A DNA stretch of 10,020 nt from Candidatus Stercoripulliclostridium pullicola. Its GTDB lineage: Bacteria; Bacillota; Clostridia; Christensenellales; DTU072. The notes beneath the pieces are model-generated. The model made no database searches. It was given only the letters and a program-made list of their open reading frames with translations, and had not been told where the DNA came from. The DNA lies in contig JADINF010000179.1 in NCBI GenBank assembly GCA_017694145.1, positions 1 through 10,020 of the forward strand, given 5' to 3'. The translations under genes were made by a program, and so were the position numbers. How positions within the stretch are numbered: position 1 is the stretch's first letter; every line of letters starts with the position of its first letter. Positions 1 through 8,700 of this stretch are shown here, piece by piece.

Positions 1-726
1 GGCGTGAGCTACGCGAAATCGCTCGCTTATTCTCTCGAAGTGCCGCTCATCGCCGTCAACCATATCAAAGGGCACATGGCGGCGAATTACATATCCGCGC
101 CGGAACTCGAACCGCCGTATATATGCTTACTGGCGAGCGGCGGGCACACCTATATTCTAGAAGTAAACGCTACCGACGATATGACCGTGCTCGGAGAAAC
201 ACGGGACGACGCGGTGGGCGAAGCCTTCGACAAAGTGGCGCGCGTTCTGGGGCTCCCCTACCCCGGCGGTCCGGAAATAGAAAAAAAGGCGAAGGAAGGT
301 AAAGCGGTTTACGCGCTTCCCAGGGCGTATAAAGGCGAAAATCACCTCAATTTCTCGTACAGCGGACTAAAGACAGCCGTCATAAATCTCGTATCGAACG
401 CCAAAGCGCGCGGTGAGGAAATAAACGCCGCGGATCTCGCGGCAAGTTTTCAGAAAGAAGCGGTCGGCGTACTCATCGACCACACCGTGGAAGCGGTGCG
501 CCGCACGGGAATAAAGACGATCACGCTCGCGGGCGGAGTAGGCGCGAATACCGCGCTCCGCGAGGGGCTCGTAAAAGCGGGCGAAGCCGTGGGCGCGCGG
601 GTACTGCTTCCTCCGAAAAAGCTTTGCACCGACAACGCGGCAATGATAGGAGTTTGCGCTTACGAGGAGATCCGCGCGGGAGCGATGCCCGCAAAACTCG
701 ACCTCGACGCCGATCCCGCGCTATAG
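1..726 (+). CDS. tsaD: tRNA N6-threonylcarbamoyladenosine synthase TsaD, C-terminal part (5' end outside window)
   Basis: TsaD (Gcp/YgjD/Kae1 family) transfers the threonylcarbamoyl group from TsaC-made threonylcarbamoyl-AMP to A37 of ANN-decoding tRNAs, working in the cytoplasm with TsaB and TsaE. Seen here: 241 residues in the frame that starts at base 1, ending with TAG. The two metal-binding histidines lie in NHIKGH (window residues 21 and 25). They are followed by the ASGGHT nucleotide-binding motif, GEAFDKVARVLGLPYPGGP, FSYSGLKTA, LAGGVGAN and the C-terminal metal-ligand aspartate in CTDNAAMIG (residue 211). Alignment of these histidines with E. coli H111/H115 implies that about 90 residues are missing upstream, for a full length near 330. 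A GTG at position 4 is internal, not the start. The gene converges on metK, with a terminator-like hairpin 54 bases after the stop. Unlike rpoB and rpoC it uses some TTA and CTA leucine codons. Confidence 0.96.
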   Translation, partial: GVSYAKSLAYSLEVPLIAVNHIKGHMAANYISAPELEPPYICLLASGGHTYILEVNATDDMTVLGETRDDAVGEAFDKVARVLGLPYPGGPEIEKKAKEGKAVYALPRAYKGENHLNFSYSGLKTAVINLVSNAKARGEEINAADLAASFQKEAVGVLIDHTVEAVRRTGIKTITLAGGVGANTALREGLVKAGEAVGARVLLPPKKLCTDNAAMIGVCAYEEIRAGAMPAKLDLDADPAL

Positions 727-731
727 AAGGT

Positions 732-757
732 CGGCACGGATAATACCGTTCGTGCCG
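732..757. other. Inverted repeat (hairpin) after tsaD
   Basis: CGGCACG (732-738) and CGTGCCG (751-757) form a perfect 7-bp stem around a 12-base loop. The loop contains a second short pair (CGG/CCG), so an alternative stem with a bulge is possible. It begins six bases after the tsaD stop and is not followed by a T-run on either strand, so it is not a textbook terminator. It could protect the tsaD mRNA 3' end or be a short dispersed repeat. A separate 10-base palindrome, ACGATATCGT, follows at 764-773. Confidence 0.6.
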
Positions 758-780
758 TCGTAAACGATATCGTATAAATT

Positions 781-805
781 ACGGCTTCCCTTTTCGGGAA
801 GCCGT
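781..805. terminator. Bidirectional intrinsic terminator between convergent tsaD and metK
   Basis: ACGGCTTCCC (781-790) pairs perfectly with GGGAAGCCGT (796-805) around a 5-base TTTTC loop. On the plus strand it is followed by TTTCTC and then GGTTTAT; on the minus strand by AATTTATACG. Both tails are only moderately T-rich. It lies 54 bases after the tsaD stop and 36 bases after the metK stop (reading on the minus strand), the expected place for one hairpin serving two convergent genes. The stem is certain; efficient termination is inferred. Confidence 0.8.
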
Positions 806-841
806 TTCTCGGTTTATGGTTATCCTTACGCGGAATTTCGT

Positions 842-2020
842 TTATTCAAGCCCCGCCGCTTTTCTGAGTTCGTCCACCTTATCGGTCTTTTCCCAGCTGT
901 ATCCGGGTTTACCGAAATGCCCGTATGCCGCGGTGTCCTCGTATATCGGGCGCTGAAGGTCGAGCGCGTCGATTATCGCTTTCGGACGGAAATCGAAAAT
1001 CTTTTTTACGATCTCCACAAGCTTATCGTCGGGGATCTTGCCCGTACCGAAGGTATTGACGGCTACCGATACCGGTTGCGCCTTGCCGATTGCGTAAGCT
1101 ACCTGCAATTCGCATTTCGACGCGAGCCCCGCCGCCACTATGTTTTTCGCTACGTATCTCGCGTAATACGTGGCGCTCCTGTCTACCTTCGTGGGATCTT
1201 TACCGCTGAAACAGCCGCCGCCGTGTCCGCACGCGCCGCCGTAGGTATCCACTATTATCTTCCTTCCGGTAAGCCCGGAGTCACCGGCGGGTCCGCCTAC
1301 GACGAATCTTCCCGTGGGATTTATGTAGTACTTTGTGTCCTCGTTCACGAGGGAAGCGGGTATGACCTTGTCGATGACTTCGCGCTTTACGTCCGCGCGC
1401 AGTTTCTCGATATCCACGTCGGGGCTGTGCTGTGTGGAAACGACTACCGCTTTCACGCCCGTGACCTTATCGTCGTCGTACTCGACGGTGACCTGCGCTT
1501 TGCCGTCGGGACGGAGATACCCGAGTATCCCCTCTTTCCTTACGTCCGCAAGCTTCTTGCAAAGCTTATGCGAAAGATCGAGCGGCATCGGAAGATAACT
1601 CTCCGTTTCGTCGGTGGCGTATCCGAACATCATTCCCTGATCGCCCGCGCCTATCTCGTCGTATTCGGAGCCGCTTACGCGGTGTTCGATACTGTTGTCC
1701 ACGCCCATCGCGATATCGGGGGACTGTTCGTCTATCGCCACGTTGATGGCGCAGGATCTGTAGTCGAATCCCAGTTCGGGTTTGTCGTATCCTATCCTTT
1801 TGACGGTTTCGCGCACTATCCCCGGTATGTCGGCATATCCGTTGTGCAAAGTTATTTCGCCCATAACGAATACCTGCCCCGTCGTGGCTGTCGTTTCGCA
1901 CGCCACCCGGCAGTTGGGATCGAGCTTAAGCATGGCGTCCAGTACCGCGTCGGATATCTGGTCGCAAACTTTATCGGGATGACCTTCGGTCACCGATTCC
2001 GAAGTAAAAAGTCTTTTCAT
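842..2020 (-). CDS. metK: S-adenosylmethionine synthase (methionine adenosyltransferase)
   Basis: MetK makes S-adenosylmethionine from methionine and ATP, releasing phosphate and pyrophosphate; it is a cytoplasmic tetramer requiring Mg2+ and K+. The product is 392 residues, normal for bacteria. Visible signatures: GHPDK at 13-17 with catalytic His14; the ATP-binding motif GAGDQGMMFGYA at 124-135; GLTGRK at 249-254, matching the phosphate-binding Arg-Lys of E. coli (R244/K245); and GGGCFSGKD at 267-275, followed by KVD. Cys in GGGCFS is a family-tolerated variant also found in Bacillus. I chose the ATG at 2020 because MKRLFTSESVTEGHPDK is the canonical N-terminus and GGGAGG lies four bases upstream; an ATG 13 codons further upstream (2059) would add a tail unlike the family and run through an intergenic hairpin. 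It lies 56 bases after rpoC on the same strand and may share its transcript. Confidence 0.98.
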   Translation of the reverse strand: MKRLFTSESVTEGHPDKVCDQISDAVLDAMLKLDPNCRVACETTATTGQVFVMGEITLHNGYADIPGIVRETVKRIGYDKPELGFDYRSCAINVAIDEQSPDIAMGVDNSIEHRVSGSEYDEIGAGDQGMMFGYATDETESYLPMPLDLSHKLCKKLADVRKEGILGYLRPDGKAQVTVEYDDDKVTGVKAVVVSTQHSPDVDIEKLRADVKREVIDKVIPASLVNEDTKYYINPTGRFVVGGPAGDSGLTGRKIIVDTYGGACGHGGGCFSGKDPTKVDRSATYYARYVAKNIVAAGLASKCELQVAYAIGKAQPVSVAVNTFGTGKIPDDKLVEIVKKIFDFRPKAIIDALDLQRPIYEDTAAYGHFGKPGYSWEKTDKVDELRKAAGLE

Positions 2021-2024
2021 TGTG

Positions 2025-2030
2025 CCTCCC
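2025..2030 (-). promoter_or_regulatory. metK ribosome binding site (decides the start)
   Basis: GGGAGG reads on the minus strand four bases before the ATG at 2020. It supports that start over the upstream in-frame ATG at 2059. A weaker alternative hairpin, CCCG (2038-2041) with CGGG (2028-2031), would cover part of this site if the main intercistronic hairpin were open. Confidence 0.85.
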
Positions 2031-2037
2031 GCGAATA

Positions 2038-2056
2038 CGGGGCGACCACCGCCCCG
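2038..2056 (-). other. Strong intercistronic hairpin between rpoC and metK
   Basis: On the minus strand CGGGGCG (2056-2050), loop GTGGT (2049-2045) and CGCCCCG (2044-2038) form a perfect 7-bp GC stem, ending seven bases before the metK ribosome binding site. No T-run follows it in the direction of rpoBC-metK transcription, so it should not terminate that transcript. Read on the plus strand it is followed after five bases by GTTTTTATTATT, which resembles a terminator for transcription antisense to metK. An RNA-processing or stability role is possible. The stem is seen directly; function is inferred. Confidence 0.65.
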
Positions 2057-2070
2057 CATCCGTTTTTATT

Positions 2071-2076
2071 ATTATA
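2071..2076 (-). promoter_or_regulatory. Possible -10 element for metK
   Basis: TATAAT reads on the minus strand immediately after the rpoC stop codon, which would put a transcript start near 2064 and a leader of about 44 bases that includes the hairpin. No TTGACA-like element is found 16-18 bases upstream and there is no TGn extension. It may be chance in a short AT-rich gap. Confidence 0.25.
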
Positions 2077-5000
2077 TTATTCGGCGTCCGCGTCCGCAGT
2101 TTCCGTTCCGATAAGATCGGAATCGTCGTAATCGTCCAGGAGCAACGGTTTTTCGTCCATTCCGTCGTCCGGTCCGTTATCGTCCGCGGTATTCTCCAGA
2201 GTAACGTTGCGGTAGAGCTTCATTCCCGTTCCCGCAGGGATGAGCTTACCTATGATGACGTTCTCTTTAAGTCCCACAAAGTGATCGACCTTACTGCGAA
2301 TGGCGGCGTCGACGAGCACTCTCGTGGTTTCCTGGAAGGAAGCCGCCGAGAGGAAGGATTCGGTAGCGAGCGAGGACTTCGTGATACCGAGAAGTATGCG
2401 CTTCGCGCTCGCGGGGGTGCCGCCTTCTTCGAGTACGCGCTCGTTCTCCTCTTCCATCTTATTGAGATCGACGACCTCGTTGAGCAGGAAGCCGGTGTCG
2501 TTGGGCTCGGTGATCCTTACCTTACGGAGCATCTGACGAACGATGACTTCGATGTGCTTGTCCTGAATGTTAACGCCGTTGCTGCGGTATGCCGACTGCA
2601 CTTCGCGTATCATGGACTCTTGTACGCCCTGCACGCCCTTCGTTCTCAAAGTATCCTGCGGATAAATGCTTCCCGCCATGAACGGATCGCCCGCTTCTAT
2701 CCTGTCGCCCGTCTTGACGAGCAGTTTCGCGGCGGACGGGATCTTGAATTCCGCAACGGACTCGCCGTTGTTCACTTTGATGAGCTTCATCGCGGAGTCC
2801 TTGAGATCCTCTACCGTCACCTGACCGCTTATAGTGGAAACGACGGCTTTACCTTTCGGGTCGCGAGCTTCGAAAAGCTCTTCGACTCTCGGAAGACCCT
2901 GAGTTATGTCGGCGTTGGTCGCTATACCGCCGGTGTGGAAGGTTCTCATCGTGAGCTGTGTTCCGGGTTCGCCTATCGACTGCGCCGCTATGATACCGAC
3001 GGCTTCGCCGACTTTGACCTTTCTCCAGCTCGACATATTCGCGCCGTAGCACTTCGCGCATATTCCCTGTTTCGCTTTGCAGGTGAGTACCGAACGGATC
3101 TTGACGGAAGTGATGCCCGCCTTCTCGATACGCGCCGCGTCGTCCTCGGAAATGAGCGTATCCGCCTCGACGAGCACTTCGCCGGTAGCGGGATCGGTGA
3201 TCGCGTCGATGCTGAAGCGTCCCGCAATTCTCTCTTTAAGGGTTTCTATAACCGCACCTGCGGAATCCTTAACGGGGGTTACGGTGAAGCCGCGCGTGTC
3301 GCCGCAATCTTCTTCCTTGACGATGACGTCGTGCGCCACGTCGACGAGCCTTCTCGTAAGATAACCGGAGTCGGCGGTCTTGAGCGCGGTATCCGCGCCG
3401 CCCTTTCTGGCGCCGTGCGAAGAAATGAAGTATTCGAGAACGCTCAGTCCTTCGCGGAAGGAGGATTTGACGGGGATCTCTATGACTTTACCGGTAGGAT
3501 CGTTCATCAGTCCGCGCATACCGGAAAGCTGTTTGATCTGTTGCATCGAACCGCGGGCTCCCGAATCCGCCATCATCCATATAGGATTGAATTTGTCGAA
3601 TTTCTTGAAGTTCTCCTCGAGGTTGTCCGCGACGTCCTTGGTCGCTTTCGCCCAGACGTTGACGGTCTCTTCGTATCTTTCGTTCTCGGTCATCAAGCCG
3701 CGTTCGAAACGCCTCTCGATGGCGAGAACTTCTTTCTCGGCTTTGTCGAGGATCTCCTGCTTACTGCCGGGGATCTGCATGTCGAACACCGAAGTGGTGA
3801 TCGCGCCGAGCGTGGAATATTTGAATCCGAGCGCTTTGATCTTGTCGAGCACCATCGATACGGCGGTAGCTCCCTGCTGTTTGAAGCACCTTTCGACTAT
3901 CTGCGAAAGCTGTTTCTTGCCTACGAGGAAGTCTATTTCGAATTTCAAAGCGTCGCGCGGCTCCTTCCTTTCGACGAAACCGAGAGTCTGCGGGATAGCT
4001 TCGTTGAAGATGATCTTGCCGGTGGTGATGGGCAGTATCTCTTTATAGACCATTCCGTCTATCTCTTTCTTCACGCGGACGTTGATACGCGCCTGAAGGT
4101 CGATGTCGCCCACCTGATAAGCCATTTTCGCTTCGTCGGGAGAGGTAAAGTATCTGCCTTCGCCTTTGGCGCCGGGCTTCTCCTGCGTGAGGTAGTAGGA
4201 GCCGATGACCATATCCTGCGTCGGCGAAACGATAGGTTTACCGTCGCTGAGCTTGAGGATATTGTTGGTGGAAAGCATAAGGAATCTCGCCTCCACCTGC
4301 GCCGCTATCGACAGAGGTACGTGCACGGGCATCTGGTCGCCGTCGAAGTCCGCGTTAAACGCCGAACATACGAGCGGGTGAAGCTTGATGGCTCTGCCTT
4401 CAACGAGCACGGGCTCGAAAGCCTGAATGCCCAGTCTGTGAAGGGTAGGCGCGCGGTTCAGAAGCACGGGATGATCCTTGATGACGTCTTCGAGAATGTC
4501 CCATACCTGGGGCTTCACTCTCTCGACAGCCCTCTTCGCGCTCTTGATGTTCTGGCTGATGCCCATTTCGACGAGCTTACGGAACACGAAGGGCTTGAAG
4601 AGTTCGAGCGCCATTTCCTTCGGAAGACCGCACTGATAAAGCTTGAGTTCCGGTCCTACGACTATAACGGAACGTCCGGAATAGTCCACGCGCTTGCCGA
4701 GCAGGTTCTGACGGAAACGTCCCTGCTTACCGCGAAGCATGTCGGAAAGGGATTTAAGATTCCTGTTGCCGGGGCCGGTGACGGCTTTGCCGTGCTTACC
4801 GTTGTCGATAAGGGCGTCTACCGCTTCCTGAAGCATTCTCTTCTCGTTACGGACGACGATGTCGGGAGCGCCCGATTCCATCATCTTCTTCAGACGGTTG
4901 TTCCTGTTGATGACTCTGCGGTAGAGGTCGTTCAGGTCGCTTGTCGCGAATCTGCCGCCGTCGAGCTGTACCATAGGACGCAGATCGGGAGGAATGACGG

Positions 5001-5697
5001 GAAGCACGTCGAGCACCATCCATTCGGGACGGTTGCCTGAAGTGCGGAATGCCTCCACTATATCCAGACGTTTAGCCGCTTTCTGCTGCTTGTTGCCGGT
5101 GGAATTGGCGACTATCTCTTTGAGTTCCGCGCTCTCCGCTTCTAGATCTATCTCGCGGAGAAGGATCTTGAACGCCTCGGCGCCCATACCCACTTTGAAA
5201 GCGTTGGGACCGTATTGCTCGAGAGCTTCGCGGTACTCGTCGTCTTTGATGACCTGTTTCTTGAAGAAGTGCGTTTCGCCCGGATCGAGCACTACGAACG
5301 CCGCGTAGTATATGACCTGCTCGACCTGCTTCGGACTCATATTGAGTATGGTGCTGATACGGCTCGGAACGCCGCGGAAATACCAGATATGCGCCACGGG
5401 AGAAGCAAGCTCGACGTGACCCATTCTTTCGCGACGGACTTTCGACTTGGTGACTTCGACGCCGCACTTGTCGCAGACGATGCCTTTATAACGCACCCTC
5501 TTGTACTTGCCGCAATGGCACTCGTAATCCTTCGTGGGTCCGAATATTTTTTCGCAGAAAAGACCGTCCTTTTCGGGTTTCTGCGTTCTGTAGTTGATTG
5601 TTTCGGGTTTGGTGACCTCGCCGTGTGACCACTCTCTGATCTTCTCGGGAGAAGCGAGAGAAATCTGCATTGCGTCGAAACTGTTGATCTCTATCAT
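2077..5697 (-). CDS. rpoC: DNA-directed RNA polymerase subunit beta'
   Basis: This is the largest catalytic subunit of RNA polymerase, forming the clamp and most of the active site with RpoB. It has 1206 residues, close to the Bacillus form; the roughly 190-residue trigger-loop insertion of E. coli is absent. Seen in order: N-terminal zinc site C60, C62, C75, C78; GKRVDYSGRSVIVVGP at 334-349; the Mg2+-binding NADFDGD with D450, D452 and D454; bridge helix about 760-795 (GARKGGADTALKTADSGYLTRR); second zinc site C798, C873, C880, C883; trigger loop from about 902, with GEPGTQLTMRTFH and catalytic R918 and H921. The last ~39 residues are acidic. The start at 5697 fits the family N-terminus (MIEINSFDAMQISLASPEKIREWS) and has AGGAGG seven bases upstream. 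It follows rpoB by 11 bases and precedes metK. Codon choice strongly avoids TTA, CTA and TCA. Confidence 0.99.
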   Translation of the reverse strand: MIEINSFDAMQISLASPEKIREWSHGEVTKPETINYRTQKPEKDGLFCEKIFGPTKDYECHCGKYKRVRYKGIVCDKCGVEVTKSKVRRERMGHVELASPVAHIWYFRGVPSRISTILNMSPKQVEQVIYYAAFVVLDPGETHFFKKQVIKDDEYREALEQYGPNAFKVGMGAEAFKILLREIDLEAESAELKEIVANSTGNKQQKAAKRLDIVEAFRTSGNRPEWMVLDVLPVIPPDLRPMVQLDGGRFATSDLNDLYRRVINRNNRLKKMMESGAPDIVVRNEKRMLQEAVDALIDNGKHGKAVTGPGNRNLKSLSDMLRGKQGRFRQNLLGKRVDYSGRSVIVVGPELKLYQCGLPKEMALELFKPFVFRKLVEMGISQNIKSAKRAVERVKPQVWDILEDVIKDHPVLLNRAPTLHRLGIQAFEPVLVEGRAIKLHPLVCSAFNADFDGDQMPVHVPLSIAAQVEARFLMLSTNNILKLSDGKPIVSPTQDMVIGSYYLTQEKPGAKGEGRYFTSPDEAKMAYQVGDIDLQARINVRVKKEIDGMVYKEILPITTGKIIFNEAIPQTLGFVERKEPRDALKFEIDFLVGKKQLSQIVERCFKQQGATAVSMVLDKIKALGFKYSTLGAITTSVFDMQIPGSKQEILDKAEKEVLAIERRFERGLMTENERYEETVNVWAKATKDVADNLEENFKKFDKFNPIWMMADSGARGSMQQIKQLSGMRGLMNDPTGKVIEIPVKSSFREGLSVLEYFISSHGARKGGADTALKTADSGYLTRRLVDVAHDVIVKEEDCGDTRGFTVTPVKDSAGAVIETLKERIAGRFSIDAITDPATGEVLVEADTLISEDDAARIEKAGITSVKIRSVLTCKAKQGICAKCYGANMSSWRKVKVGEAVGIIAAQSIGEPGTQLTMRTFHTGGIATNADITQGLPRVEELFEARDPKGKAVVSTISGQVTVEDLKDSAMKLIKVNNGESVAEFKIPSAAKLLVKTGDRIEAGDPFMAGSIYPQDTLRTKGVQGVQESMIREVQSAYRSNGVNIQDKHIEVIVRQMLRKVRITEPNDTGFLLNEVVDLNKMEEENERVLEEGGTPASAKRILLGITKSSLATESFLSAASFQETTRVLVDAAIRSKVDHFVGLKENVIIGKLIPAGTGMKLYRNVTLENTADDNGPDDGMDEKPLLLDDYDDSDLIGTETADADAE

Positions 5698-5704
5698 CTT
5701 TCTA

Positions 5705-5710
5705 CCTCCT
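5705..5710 (-). promoter_or_regulatory. rpoC ribosome binding site overlapping rpoB stop
   Basis: AGGAGG reads on the minus strand seven bases before the rpoC ATG, and its first two bases are the last two of the rpoB TAG stop codon. Ribosomes ending rpoB translation sit directly on this site, so translational coupling, which would help equal synthesis of the two subunits, is likely. The sequence is seen; coupling is inferred. Confidence 0.9.
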
Positions 5711-8700
5711 ATTCCTCGTCGTCGCCTTCGAATTCGCTTTTGAGCAGATCTTCGCCGTCGAGATAACCCGCGTCGGTGAAATCGGATATCGAATCGCCGC
5801 CTAAAGGTTCGTCATCGTCGTCGTCGAATATGCTGTCGAGAGCGCTTCCCGAGGGAATATCGGAATTGCCGCCGTTACCTTCGGTAAGATCCGCAAACAA
5901 TCCCGCGATGTCTTCGTCGCCGCCTTCGTCCTCGAAGAGCGAGCCGCCCTTGTCGCCGATAAGGTCGAGCGACATATCCTTGAAGTCTTCGTCGCCGGTA
6001 GGTCTCTGAATGACCGGTTCGTAAGCGGGAAGATCGTCGTCAAGCTCGGAAAGCTCCACTTCGGCGTTGGTGTCGGTGAGGAGTTTCATATCGAGACACA
6101 GCGACTGCATCTCCTTCTTAAGAACTTTGAACGCTTCGGGAAGACCGGGCTCCGCCGTAACGTTGGACTTGATTATGGAGTCGAATATCTTTTGTCTGCC
6201 CATGACGTCGTCGGACTTCACCGTGAGCATTTCCTGAAGGATATTCGCCGCGCCGTACGCTTCGAGCGCCCACACTTCCATTTCGCCGAAACGCTGTCCG
6301 CCGAACTGCGCTTTGCCGCCGAGAGGCTGTTGCGTTACGAGCGAATACGGTCCTACCGAACGGGCGTGGATCTTATCGTCGACGAGGTGGATGAGCTTGA
6401 GCATATACATATAGCCCACGGTGACGGGGTTCTCGAATTTCTCGCCCGTTCTGCCGTCGTAGACGGTAAGTTTGCCGTGTTCGGGAAGCTTGTTCTCGCG
6501 GAACATCTCCTGAATATCGAGCTCTGTCGCGCCGTCGAAAACGGGAGTAGCCACTTTCATGCCGAGCATATTGGCAACGAGTCCCAAGTGGACTTCGAGC
6601 ACCTGACCGATATTCATACGGCTCGGAACGCCGAGAGGATTGAGCACTATCTGTAAAGGAGTGCCGTCCGCAAGGAAGGGCATGTCCTCTTTCGGGAGCA
6701 CGCGGGAGATAACGCCTTTGTTACCGTGGCGTCCCGCCATCTTGTCACCCACGCCGATCTTTCTCTTCTGGGCGATGTAAACCCTGACCATCATGTTGAC
6801 GCCGGGGTTGAGCTCGTCCTTGTTGGCGCGGGTGAATATCTTGACGTCTACGACGGTGCCGCCTTCGCCGTTGGGGACTTTAAGGGAAACGTCGCGGACC
6901 TCTCTCGCCTTCTCGCCGAATATCGCGCGGAGCAGTCTTTCTTCGGGAGTGAGTTCGGTCTCGCCCTTCGGGGTGACTTTACCGACGAGGTAATCGCCGG
7001 AATGTACTTCCGCGCCTATCATTACGATACCGTTCTCGTCGAGGTTCTTGAGGAGATCTTCGCTGACGTTGGGTATGTCGCGGGTGATCTGCTCTTCGCC
7101 GAGACGGGTGTCGCGGCATTCCAGTTCGTATTCTTCTATATGGATAGAAGTGAATACGTCCTTCTTGACGAGTTCTTCGGAAATAAGGATAGCGTCTTCA
7201 TAGTTGTAACCTTCCCAGGTCATGAAGCCGATGAGAATGTTTCTGCCGAGCGCGAGCTCGCCGTTCTCTGTCGAAGGACCGTCGGCGAGAGTATCGCCTA
7301 CTTTCACGACGTCGCCCTTATGCACGACGGGCTTCTGGTTGATGCAGGTGCCCTGGTTGCTGCGGACGAATTTCTGAAGTTCGTAAGTGTGGACGATACC
7401 GTCGGAATCCTTGACGTCGATCCTGTCGGCGCTCACGTAAGTGACCACGCCGTCTTCCTTGGCAAGCGTGCAAACGCCGGAGTCGTGAGCCACTCTGTAT
7501 TCCATGCCCGTGCCCACGATAGGAGCTTCGGGACGGAGCAGCGGCACCGCCTGACGTTGCATGTTCGAGCCCATCAACGCGCGGTTCGCGTCGTCGTTTT
7601 CGAGGAAGGGTATCAGCGACGTAGCTATGGATACCAATTGTTGAGGCGAAACGTCCATGTAATCTACTCTGTCGCTCTCGTACTCTTTGATGAGATCGCG
7701 GTAACGGCAGGTAACGCGCTTATTGACGAAACGCCCTTCCTCGTCGAGGGGTTCGTTCGCCTGCGCGATAACGTACTTGTCTTCTTCGTCGGCGGCGAGG
7801 TATCTGACCTCGTCGGTGACCTTTCCGGTGGCTTTGTCGACTTTACGGTAAGGAGCTTCGATAAATCCGTATTCGTTGACTTTAGCGTAGGAGCTCAGGG
7901 AAGTGATCAGACCGATGTTCTGTCCTTCGGGCGTCTCGATCGGGCACATTCTGCCGTAGTGCGAGTGGTGAACGTCGCGGACTTCGAATCCCGCGCGCTC
8001 CCTGTTGAGACCTCCGGGTCCCAGAGCGGAGAGCTTTCTCTTATGCGTGAGCTCCGCTATGGGGTTGGGCTGATCCATGAACTGCGAAAGCTGGGAGGAG
8101 CCGAAGAATTCTCTTATCGCGCTCGACACGGGACGAATGTTGATGAGCGACGTGGGAGTAGCCTCGTTGGGATCCTGCGCCATCATTCTCTCGCGCACGA
8201 CGCGCTCCAGACGAGCCATACCGATACGGAACTGGTTCTGGAGAAGTTCGCCTACCGAACGCACTCTGCGGTTCGAGAGGTGGTCGATATTGTCGGGGCT
8301 GTGGAATCCGATACGCAGTTCCTTATTGTAGAAACGCATATTGACGTTATAGTTCATCGTGGCGATGATGTCGTCTACCGAAATGTGCTTGAGCACGAGG
8401 GTGTCGACGTTTGCTTTGATCGCCGCCTTGAGCTTTTCCATGTCGCCCGCCGCGCTTTCGATGAGCGGCAGAAGGTTGGGATAATAAACCTTCTCGGTTA
8501 TGCCGAGCTCGCGAGGATCGCAGTCGACGTATCCCTTGAGATCCACGGTATTGTTACCGATGACCTTGACGGGAGGAAGCTTCTCCATATCCTCGATATT
8601 CTTGAGCCATACTTCGTTCAGACCGGAATTCTGAATGTATATCGCCTGCTCTTCGGTGATGGTGTCGCCCTCTTTGACGACTATTTCGCCGTCGATAACG

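Noticed and set aside
4..726. TsaD starting at the GTG at position 4
   Set aside because: Family alignment places this codon about 90 residues into the protein; the gene is simply cut by the window edge.
1196..1222. Cys in the metK glycine-rich motif GGGCFSGKD as a possible active-site change
   Set aside because: Cys at this position is allowed in the family and occurs in Bacillus MetK; the catalytic Lys and Asp are kept.
2021..2076. SAM riboswitch before metK
   Set aside because: The gap is 56 bases with one simple 7-bp hairpin. It lacks the multi-stem layout of SAM-I and I see no SMK-box sequence.
917..2131. 404-codon open frame antisense to metK
   Set aside because: It is a codon-aligned mirror of metK with no recognisable protein features.
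2020..5040. 1006-codon open frame antisense to rpoC
   Set aside because: It is codon-aligned opposite rpoC and open only because rpoC avoids TTA, CTA and TCA. Its translation resembles no family, and rpoC carries all the expected motifs.
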